This document shows, piece after piece, positions 41,372-51,600 of a DNA stretch of 64,000 nucleotides (position 1 is the stretch's first letter; every line of letters starts with the position of its first letter). Location: NCBI RefSeq assembly GCF_932526225.1, contig NC_064038.1, positions 11,593,070-11,657,069 of the forward strand. The letters are read 5' to 3'. The stretch is from Nematostella vectensis. Lineage: Eukaryota > Cnidaria > Anthozoa > Actiniaria > Edwardsiidae. The notes under the pieces were generated by a model that made no database searches, had not been told where the DNA came from, and saw only the letters and a program-made list of their open reading frames with translations. The translations under genes were made by a program, and so were the position numbers.

Positions 41372-42574
41372 CTGTACAGGACCCGAAATGATCCCAGGAC
41401 CCGAAACGATCCCAGGACCCGAAGTGATCCCCAAAAGTACCCCAACTGATCCCGGGACCCGAAACAATCCCCAAGAGTCCCCGAAATGAACCCCAAGGAA
41501 TTACAGTAATGGACAACTAAAGGAATGTGTAAGGATTGGCTTTCAGTTTTAAAAACATATGAAACATTTAGCTTTGTTTGTGTTATTAAAAGGAAATTTA
41601 CATTAACTAAAACTATAGTATTAAGATTTTTATATACGACTGCGGGGAAAATACAGTGGTTGAGTCAGAAATTGGGGTCAACTAACAATTCCTGTGATAG
41701 TAATTTGAGGAGCCCGGCGTGGATAAATCATTTTTACATAACAAGCCATAAAAGATAGTCTTTACAGATGGGACATGCTGCTTTACATAGGAAGCGAAAA
41801 GTTTTAAAGTTATTTTTTGGTATGTTTGTTTCCGGTAAATGAAAGACCTATCATATCATGAGATCATGCCGGGGTGTACGCACGACTACATGAGGAAATT
41901 CAAAACTCACATAATATTGCTTTCACATCTTCTTAATATTTTGCATCGGTAGTAGAAGGGTTGTTCGAGTGTATTACTCAGTGTGCTTTTGTCATTCCAT
42001 CTTCTCGGCCAAACCGGCTGCCTAAAATGTGTCGGTGAATATTCGCTCGTGTGAACAAGGATTTCGTGGTGAAATACATGTTTGGTTGTCAGATGAATAT
42101 TAATTTTTAGGGGTGATGTTTACCGGAAATGAGATTTATAGTGTCGGAGTCATGTGTCGGAACCGCAAAATGTTAAGAGTGTGATGGAAGGTCAAAAGTT
42201 TGGTTGATCTGAGCAAAGCTGTGCTATGTTTATGCTATATTCCTTACAGTAGCAATTTAAAGTTGTGTATTTGTTTTGGACTCTGTTTATGGGTTTAACG
42301 CCGGGCAATGTAATAAATAAAAGTATTGTGTTGGAATTTAATATTTTTAAGTCACGTTGTTTAGAAACCGAGTCGCTGTTAACCCTTTATTATGCTTCAA
42401 GAATTGCAAGTATTTCTTCTGCTTTCCCTTTGTCCATTACCGTAATTCCTTGGGGTTGATTTCGGGGACTCCTCGGTATCGTTTCGGGTCCGAGGATCAG
42501 TTGGGGTACTTTTGGGGATCATTTCGGGTCCTGGGATCGTTTCGGGTCCTGGGATCATTTCGGGTCCTGTACAG
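41372..42574. mobile_element. 1.2-kb non-autonomous DNA element, family D copy 2
   Basis: 1203 bp bounded by CTGTACAG on both sides, with arms of repeated GGACCCGAAATGATCCCA phrases and AA on each flank. Relative to copy 1 (28453-29625) it is inverted; the interior (for example GTTTAACGCCGGGCAATG near 42294 and AAACCGGCTGCCTAAA near 42012) matches the reverse complement of copy 1. Its left end is 71 bp upstream of the HINT1 ATG, so it overlaps the expected HINT1 promoter or 5' UTR. Confidence 0.9.
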
Positions 42575-43466
42575 AACTCTGACCTACCGCCGTAACTCGC
42601 CATACAACACATATAACCCTACTGTTCCCCAAGTTCATGCTCAAAATACTGAGTGAGAATAGCATTTACAAGGAGTATGAGATTATTACGTCTTTACACC
42701 GATGGACTTGCGGCTTACGATGAATTTGTGTGCATAGAATAAGTTAATCCAGTCATAACTAAAGAAGGACGTAGCGACACAATTGAACGGAGCTAAACTG
42801 GATTCTAGCCTGCGAGACACAAAGAAGTAAAGCATCGGTACAGATCTTAACGGTGGGTAGTTGCTGAACTTAAAGCAAGATGGGTTGTTGTGTAAAACAA
42901 ATCATCTCTTTTCTTACGGTTAATTTAATCGTTCATTTGTAAGTAATAACTGTGTGACAATGATGGCCCCTCTGTAAACGAAACCTGATCTGGTCATTAA
43001 ACGCTTTTGCGCGGTTGGAATTTCTTAGATGAATAAATGCGATACTTTTATCGGTACTGCAGTCATCTTTGTTCAACAGTGAATTATTATCTCAGAATGG
43101 TTTTTTCCCAAATAAAATCTGTCAACCTGTGAAATATTTTACTCATAAATACAAAAGAGAATTTTTTTGAGGGGTGATTTTTTCTAGTCATAGACCGATA
43201 TGCAGAGAGAAATAGAGGAAGTAGTTATTTTTGCCGAGGCGCGGCTTCAAATTCTCTAGCACAGTGGTTATTTTAGGCCCCTCCCCCCGTGCTATGTCCG
43301 GTTCCCACTTGTGTTGAGGTCGTGTATGCCCGGTTCACACTTGCGCTGCCCTTGTATATGTTCTGTTCCCACTTGTGTTGCGGTCGTGTATGCCCGGTTC
43401 ACAAGTCATGGACACAAAACGTAATAATAAAAGAGCTATTTCATTTTTTTTTCTAGGTAATCCAGC
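42575..43466. other. Region upstream of LicD-like gene
   Basis: No coding exon recognised. At about 43299-43405 a 70-75 bp phrase (GGTTCCCACTTGTGTTG then GTCGTGTATGCCCGGTTCACA) is repeated about twice. Immediately before the LicD-like ATG, a pyrimidine tract ends in CTAG at 43453-43456, so an untranslated first exon probably lies somewhere upstream. Confidence 0.45.
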
Positions 43467-44669
43467 ATGATCAGTTTTCTACGAAGTGTCTTCGTCCTCA
43501 GCCTTGGCCTAGGCCTCGTAACTATGGCAACTGTCACATTTTACTTTTATCTAGCCAATCAGCATCCATCTCAACACGTCATCTCTCTAGACTACCCAGA
43601 CGACTACAGCACTATCAAGGACACTGATCTTACCTACTCTCCTTTCCCTAGCGACAAAATCCTGAACATTACCACCCAGCTGCTACCTCATCCTCGTAGT
43701 CACGTGGTCACCAATAGCAGTCACGTGATCACTTTATTCGCGTGTGCTAGGGGATGCGCCCAAGAAAAGAAGTACGGAATCGTTTACCAGTACTTGAAGA
43801 TTGTCCTTGTGTGTCAACATTTAGACACGCCTGGTTACTTTTGTAAAACATGGAGCTGGGATCCGGCGAACTGGACTCTGGAATTTTCGGATGTGCTCGA
43901 ACCACCAATCGTGTATAATGGCTATCTTATTTGCGCATATCCGATAAAAACGGATCGCGTTCATCGAATAGTACACGTTAATGGAACAATAGAACTTCCA
44001 GGATGCAGCCCAAAGAGGAACTCATGTACAACGATCGACCCGTATTTCGATACACAGTTGCGCATGCGCATAAATTGGAGTCCGTGCTGTCGTGCATTGA
44101 ATATCAAGTTGCTTAGCGACACCACTGACCTATTTGAGGCTCAGGGTGTAAGATACGTTTTAATTGGTGGAGCGTGTATATCGGTTGCGCGGGAAAATGG
44201 CAGTTTCATACCTTACGACACAGACCTCGATATGATGATCTTTATAAAAGACCGCGAAAAATTGCGAAACGTTACTGCGCATGCGCTCAGAAAACTCGGG
44301 TATTACTTGACGTGGCATCGTCACGGCTCGTACGTACGATTTTGCGTGAATTCATTCTGTGATGCGCACATTGATGCGTGGTTTTACGAGTTTTTACCAA
44401 ATAATCGAAACAGGGTTCGCTATCACGGTATGAATTGGTGGGAGGTGCGTGAGGGAATGATTTTCCCAACCAGCCGGAGGTATTTTGAAGGGAAATTGTA
44501 CAGGTTTCCTAGAAAGCTGGAAAGTTACTTGGATCATGAATACTCCACGGGTGTGATGGCGGGGTACAAGAATTGGAGGGACGTGTTTTTATGTAATTAT
44601 AAAATGGGACGAAAGTGTACACATTACGCGGAGGCAGTGAAAAAGAAGAAAAGAAAGAAATATGAGTAA
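43467..44669 (+). CDS. LicD/fukutin-like type II membrane protein
   Basis: A 400-residue protein from a single coding exon. Residues 7-30 form one hydrophobic helix with few charges before it, typical of a Golgi type II signal anchor. Multiple N-glycosylation sequons follow (NIT, NSS, NWT, NGT, NGS, NVT). The C-terminal half has the LicD nucleotidyltransferase-like signature: GVRYVLIGGACIS (about 226-238), PYDTDLDM with the acidic DTDLD at 251-255, DAHIDAWFYE, then MIFPTSRRYFEG and a basic tail KKKKRKK. Known relatives (fukutin, FKRP, bacterial LicD) transfer ribitol-phosphate or phosphocholine; the substrate here is unknown. An AG acceptor 10 bp before the ATG suggests an intron in the 5' UTR. 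The only upstream ATGs are before that acceptor. It converges with the phosphatase gene. Confidence 0.85.
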   Translation: MISFLRSVFVLSLGLGLVTMATVTFYFYLANQHPSQHVISLDYPDDYSTIKDTDLTYSPFPSDKILNITTQLLPHPRSHVVTNSSHVITLFACARGCAQEKKYGIVYQYLKIVLVCQHLDTPGYFCKTWSWDPANWTLEFSDVLEPPIVYNGYLICAYPIKTDRVHRIVHVNGTIELPGCSPKRNSCTTIDPYFDTQLRMRINWSPCCRALNIKLLSDTTDLFEAQGVRYVLIGGACISVARENGSFIPYDTDLDMMIFIKDREKLRNVTAHALRKLGYYLTWHRHGSYVRFCVNSFCDAHIDAWFYEFLPNNRNRVRYHGMNWWEVREGMIFPTSRRYFEGKLYRFPRKLESYLDHEYSTGVMAGYKNWRDVFLCNYKMGRKCTHYAEAVKKKKRKKYE

Positions 44670-44718
44670 ACACTCATTTTAACCTTACACCTTTATTTAA
44701 ACTTTTATAAAAAATAAT

Positions 44719-44724
44719 AATAAA
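44719..44724 (+). terminator. Polyadenylation signal AATAAA of LicD-like gene
   Basis: AATAAA occurs 50 bp after the stop codon at 44669, the first consensus signal downstream. It implies a very short 3' UTR. Confidence 0.5.
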
Positions 44725-45084
44725 GAACGTACTACATAGGTGCGGTTATGCTCTAACATTATGTTATATAATTACAGTAAATGTTGGAAAATTCGCGGGT
44801 CTTGGGGTCCAAGGGTTAAATCCGCGATTTAATAAACCGTCAGCGGGTATTTTGTAGTTATTTTGTATGTAAATTAGTAGTATTTTGGGGGGTCAAAAAA
44901 ACCTCGGGGTCCAAGACCTTAGATCGCGAATTTTCAGGTTCGCGAATTTTCCGGTCGCGAATTCTCCATTATTGTTATTACGGCGCTTTTACACAGGGAG
45001 GTTATGCTAACTAAACTAGTAACCAATTGTGAACGCGTAGACTTTGCGTGTGATATTTCTGCTCGACTTCCCACGTATACTGTG

Positions 45085-45378
45085 AAAATACAGCACTACA
45101 CTACACTACTTAGATACAGTCAAAACGGTTATACCAGTCAAACCAGCTATATCTCGTTTTCCTGGTAAAACTACTACACTATACTGCTTAGATATAGTAA
45201 AACTCTTTACACCGTTTTCTCTCTCCTGGTAATACTTCTACACCCAGCCTACTTAGATATTGTAAAACAAGTTATCATATCTCATTCTTTTGGTAACATT
45301 ACTACACTATATCTAGTTAGATATAGTCAAACCAGTCAAACCAGTTATTCCATATCTCGTTCTCCTGGTAACAGTAGG
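45085..45378. repeat. Diverged ~70-bp tandem repeat between convergent genes
   Basis: About four imperfect units, each with ACTACACTAT...CTTAGATATAGT, then AAACCAGTTAT and TATCTCGTTCTCCTGGTAA. It ends directly before the stop of the phosphatase GPI exon at 45383 and would lie in that transcript's 3' UTR. Confidence 0.75.
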
Positions 45379-45382
45379 TGCA

Positions 45383-45603
45383 TTAGTAAAGCACTAAGCA
45401 CGTGACAAGTGCGGCAACAAGAGGGGCGAATAGTGCGGTTACCATGGCAGCAGATGCTGAAGGCCCCCCACGTGCCTCGGGCTTGGAGCACGTGCCCTGT
45501 TTACTGCTTGACAGACACAGGGCGTGGTCCATCACGTGGAAAATGACATTCTGCTCGACCACGCCCGTCAATAGATGAGCCCACGGTCCGCGTGAGTATA
45601 TGC
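45383..45603 (-). CDS. ALP: Phosphatase terminal exon A (GPI-anchor form)
   Basis: Distal terminal exon, preceded by the acceptor CCTCCCAG. It encodes 72 residues after the split Gly: GIYSRGPWAHLL, VVEQNVIFHVMDHALC, then EARGGPSASAAMVTALF and a hydrophobic end LVTCLVLY without charged residues. This layout (small-residue site followed by a hydrophobic terminus) is the GPI signal of animal alkaline phosphatases. Confidence 0.9.
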
Positions 45604-48600
45604 CTGGGAGGATATGGTTTGGTTTAGTGTTAAAATAATGTTAAAATCAAGGATATTGTCTTCGTATAAGTTCTTCAATACTACTAAAAATGATTGAGCC
45701 CTGTAAAATAGAACCCCAAAAGAAAACTTGAACCAGGGAGTTCGAGTTATCTGAGTATAGAGATGGCTAATGGATTAGTATCAAAAAACTTTAAGTAAGT
45801 TTGATTTATCGCGGAATTAAAAAAAAACAAATGCTGCTCCTAGCAATCAATGACAATCGTTTTTCTAATTGGTCTAAATGAGCCTGGGGCGAGCGTACGG
45901 GAAATCTGAAACGATATGAAAACTTTAAATCCTAGGCCTATTTTCAAAATGGCGGCCAGCAAAATGTAGTTAACATCAATTTGTGCAAGTTTACGTGGAA
46001 ATTTTCGCCAAAACTGTTGTAGGAGGAAAAATAGCTTCCCATAGGCCCCCCACGTGCCCCGGGCTTGGAGCACGTGCCCTGTTTACTGCTTGACAGACAC
46101 AGGGCGTGGTCCATCACGTGGAAAATGACATTCTGCTCGACCACGCCCGTCAATAGATGAGCCCACGGTCCGCGCGAGTATATGCCTGGGAGGATATGGT
46201 TTGGTTTAGTGTTAAAATAATGTTAAAATCAAAGATATTGTCTTCGTATAAGTTCTTCAATACTACTAAAAATGATTGAGCCCTGTAAAATAGAACCCCA
46301 AAAGAAAACTTGAACCAGGGAGTTCGAGTTATCCGAGTATAGAGATGGCTAATGGATTAGTATCAAAAAACTTTAAGTAAGTTTGATTTATCGCGGAATT
46401 AAAAAAAAACAACAAATGCTGCTCCTAGCAATCAATGACAATCGTTTTTCTAATTGGTCTAAATGAGCCTGGGGCGAGCGTACGGGAAATCTTTGACGAT
46501 ATGAAAACTGTGACGATATGAAAACAGGCCTATTTTCAAAATGGCGGCCAGCAAAATGTAGTTAACATCAATTTGTGCAAGTTTACGTGGAAATTTTCGC
46601 CAAAACTGTTGTAGGAGGAAAAATAGCGTAAAAATGATTGACGCGGACTTCAAAATATAATGTCCTTATAAGGAATTGTCCGAGTAAGCTAGAAAAACGG
46701 CAGTTTTACAAGCAAGACTGATTAATATGCAGAGCTATTGTTATATTTTGCGGTGCATTTAAGTTCTCATTGACAGAGCAAAAAATGGCAAGTTTTCCCA
46801 AATAAAGTCTGGTTAACTTCGGTAAGCTTGAATTTAAGCATAGAGGTCCCTTATCATATGTAAACCAACATATCAAAAAGTATTTTTTCTAATGGATTTG
46901 TCTTCGCGATATGAGGCTTGAAGTGCAATTTTCAAATGTTCAAAGTATTAATTCTCCTCGTTTTTAGGGAGAAGTCGGGCTCTTCGCTCGCTGATATCTA
47001 AATTTCATATCTTCTAAATTTCTTTAAAATTCGGAATTAAGCTTTTGGTCAGAGGAGCTCCTTGTACTCGGAATCTTGAGCTTATATATTAAGAATAAAA
47101 AAATTCATGCCATTTTTTTTTTTGCTATGTCGTACTCACCAACATCCTGACTTCCATGAGCCTCGTCATAATCATAACCAATGTACAGCGCTTGCTGCTT
47201 GAAGTCCTTAGCTCCCGTGTCCACCCCTGTGAGGTTCGCCCTTACCCCCTTGACTGCCCCCGGTCCGTTCATGTAGCCCAGGATGGTATAAGGCTTGTTG
47301 TCATTCAATGCAAGCTTCACTTCACCGTCCTGCTTCATTAGTCCAAATATGGGGCTATTTATATCCGGGTACCCAGTCAAGGTGAACACGTGACCATGGT
47401 CAGCGGTTGATATAATCAGTGTGTCCTCTGTGTGAGATAGTACGGTTATAAGATATTGTTTATTTTTTGTCACCTTTTTAATCTCAAAGGGAAAGAATAA
47501 TTGGGCTAAAGAGCGGGCATGTTTTATTTTCTTCTTTGTTGACACTGAATTTTTGTTTGGATGCTATAATTATGCTATAACTATGTTATATTCATTGTGC
47601 TTTCTTTCACTAAAGCAAAGCAAGAATAGTTCATTTGGGAAGGTAGAACGGAGAAAAAGACTTAAAAAGCATCGACTGTAAACACAATTGGTGTGGCTTT
47701 TTATAGGGCAAGAATAAGTTAGAATTATTAATAAAATCACACTTTTTGAAGAGCTGTCAAATATCACCTTTGTCCGTCATTTCGACCGCCTTTGCAACAC
47801 CTTCTTCCAAATTCACGACCTCATTAAGGGCTTGGCGGGCGATACCATTATGATGGCCGATGTCAATCAATCCAGCTGAGAAATAAATGGCAATACTTTA
47901 ACCCCGTCCCCAGGCTTCTCCTTTGTCAGCACTTTTTCATAGGCCCCATGATGCAACGCGGTCATATTTTATTATAAAAATGGCAGGTTGGTGTATTGGG
48001 TAAGTGGTAAATCAAATGTGACGTCACTAACAAGATCCCACGCAGCGACAAGGAGCCTGGGGACGAAGCTAGTAATACTTTTTCGGTAACGTTAGTAGTG
48101 GAGGATTACCTTTGACAGAATATATGGTATTTGATATATAGAATTTGGAAATGGTATATAGAAAACTTATAAAAACAAAGCAACTGCAAAGAAAACTAGA
48201 CAAAAAAGAAGTAGAGAACTACAGTAGTAAGACTTGAGTTGGAGAAGTGCAAAAATCATTTAGTAAAACTAGAAAAATAGAATTAGAAAAAAAAAGATTA
48301 GCAAAAATGGAGTCAGAAAACAGTAAAACGGAAAAAATTGGAGCTATTCAAATAAAAGGAAATGAATAGCCAATCAACCTAAGAAGAAGACAGAGTATTC
48401 GTACCATTTGTCTGTTTAAACAAACCATTTGTCTGTGTAAACGTACCATTTGGCTGTGTAAACGTACCATTTGACTTTGTAAACATACCATTTGGCTGTG
48501 TAAACGTGTCATTTGACTGTGTAAACATACCATTTGGCTGTGTAAACGTGCCATATTTGGCTGGGTTAACATACCATTTGGCTGTGTAAACGTGCCATTT

Positions 48601-51600
48601 GGCTGTGTAAACGTACCATTTGACTGTGTAAACATACCATTTGGCTGTGTAAACGTGCCATATTTGGCTGGGTTAACGTACCATTTGGTTGTGTAAACGT
48701 GCCATATTTGGCTGTGTGAACGTGCCATATTTGGCTGTGTTAACGTACCATTTGACTGTGTAAACATACCATTTGGCTGTGTAAACGTGCCATATTTGGC
48801 TGGGTTAACATACCATTTGGCTGTGTAAACGTGCCATTTGGCTGTGTAAACGTACCATTTGACTCAGTAAACATACCATTTGGCTGTGTAAACGTGCCAT
48901 ATTTGGCTGAATTAACATACCATTTGGCTGTGTAAACGTGCCATTTGGCTGTGTAAACGTACCATTTGACTGTGTAAACATACCATTTGGTTGTGTAAAC
49001 GTGCCATATTTGGCTGTGTAAACGTGCCATATTTGGCTGGGTTAACGTACCATTTGGTTGTGTAAACGTGCCATATTTGGCTGTGTAAACGTGCCATATT
49101 TGGCTGGGTTAACGTGCCATATTTGGCTGGGTTAACGTGCCATATTTGGCTGGGTTAACGTGCCATATTTGGCTGGGTTAACGTACCATTTGGCTGGGTT
49201 AACGTACCATATTTGGCTGGGTTAACGTACCTTCAACAGCGAGGAAGAAGCCCTTGCCATTGTCGTTGTTCTTAAGGATGGAGACAGCCTTCTCCACCAT
49301 TTCAGCTATGGAGGGTTCTCCTCCTACATCCTCGTCACGGTCGATTGCGAATTGCATGTGGCTGCTCTCAAACATACCTAGACAAAACGGTATCACGTGG
49401 TCAAGCACGATGTTGGTAATGTTGAACTTGTCAGCTTGTTGTTATTGTTGAGAATGATTATGAGGGTGAAATAAATATGGGACGACTGCATATTGATGTT
49501 GGTGGTGGTAATGGGGAAGAAGAGGAAAAATGATGATGGCCATAGTGGTTATAGTTATGAAGACAATAATTATGTGCTAGTGGTTTTGATGATATGACAA
49601 TAGTGGTGAAATAAATATTGCACGACGGCAGATATAATGAGGATGATTTTGGTTATGATGATGATGATGACGATGATAATGGCGGTTGCGGTGGTAGCTA
49701 TGGTTATGGGGAAGAAAATAATGATGATTATGATTCTCATGATGATGATGATGATGGTTGTGGCAGTAGTTATGATGATCGTAAATTTGATGATGATGAT
49801 GATGGCAACTATGATGATGATGATGGACGATGACAAATATGTTGATGATGATGATGACGATGGACGATGATGCTTAGACACGAGTCAGTGTGTATCGGAG
49901 TAAGGCGTTTGTGCCCACATAGATACTTGTGCTATTTAAATGCAACACGTATTTATTCATCTATTAATCATGTGAAGCATATAATTCACCCCATTTGTGA
50001 CCCTTCATGGGAAAACGTACACTATGGTTTTCCGTGCGGCAATACACATCTGACACACGGAACTCCTTTCCGTGCTCACGGAATTTCAGAGCCATAGTGT
50101 ACGTTTTACCATGGAGAATCACATTTGCCTTATATTCGCGTTTTACCTAGAAAATGTTTGGTAGTTTTGGGATCTACTGCGTCAAATTGGGTCTTGTTCC
50201 AGGCGTAGACGGACCCCTCCCTCTTGTTGAGCCACTCCTGGATGAGGTTACGCCCATCGTACCGCTCGCCTGTCTTGTTCACGTGTTCAGGATCACGTGT
50301 AGTGTTCGGGAGAAAGCTTCGGCGACCACCGCCCATCACGACCTCGATACCATCACCCACTGAGCCTTGGAAGTCAACTAACTGTTGAGCTTCATAGAGA
50401 AGGGCAGAATTTGGTAAATTTGAATGGGTATCCTACTCTACCCATAATGCACTTCATGGTTGTTGTCTGCGTCATCGATAACAAATCTAAATGAATCATT
50501 TCATCCAAAAATTAAATATCAATCAAAGTCGAAAAGAGCCTAAGGCGATCGTGTGGGAATACAAACCACACTTCTTTATTAATGTGGCTGCCTTCAAAAT
50601 TTTAATAAAAGGTAAACTCAGATTCCTGCATTCCGTAAACACGTGCGAATTATAGTACAAGACATCATCGATTGTTCTATATGCGAAGCTCTAAAAACCT
50701 TAAATATATTACACCATAAGGGGATAAATTACGGGAATATATGATATCCACTTCAGAATTTGATAAATGTTTTTACTTTCGCTGACCTCCAAGTGGAGCG
50801 GGGTACTTCTGTACACAGAAACCGAGTACCGCTGTTTCTTTATTTTAAAGCCAGTCGATCCGATTTGCGTGGTTTTGTAGGCAATAAAAACCCCATGCTT
50901 GTGAATTAAATCCGTTTGAATCATGCTGAAATTTAATCCACCCTACTATAAAATCGACTCGATTATATTTCTACGATATCAAACAATGCTGGGTAAGTTA
51001 TATTTTTGAAAATGGTGGGAGTTCTAAACATTCAAAACAAAAACAAAACAACAGTGTCACGCAAGTCGGATTCACGGACACGCCACGCTCTATTTCAAGC
51101 CGTCGCTAGGCCTAATCGATGGGCGCGCGTACTGCGGGCTCACTAAAAAGAGGAGGGTGTCACGTTATTTATCAATTTAGCTCACCCATATCCTTGCATG
51201 AAGTATTGCCGTATCCTCTAGATACCATTTCCTTGTCGCTTTCCCAGTACCTGCTTGCGGAGTGCGCGTACAAGTTCGCGGGTGTCGCGTGTGTTAGACG
51301 CATGGAGGTAATAAATCCTGTTGCCATCCCGGCTTCCTCTGCGAGCTTCAGTATACTGTCGACCTTACGGTCCTCGGTGAGTGTCTCGCATTTATTGGTC
51401 ACGACTTCTTCATTCACGCCGATCATCGCTGAAAGGGAATGAAAGAGGATCAAAAGAACATGAGAGAGTAGAATAGAATGGTTAGTCAATTTTAATGGAC
51501 ACATAATGCATTAGTTAAGAGCAAGAACATAAAAGCTAGCTTTTGATCTCGTCTATCCCTACTCCTCCCCCCTGCAACATAGTCTGATCCCCTCCCCCTA

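Noticed and set aside
48348..49097. Minus-strand frames encoding repeated TQPNG and HSQMV peptides
   Set aside because: They are translations of the intronic donor-type minisatellite and lie between two in-frame phosphatase exons.
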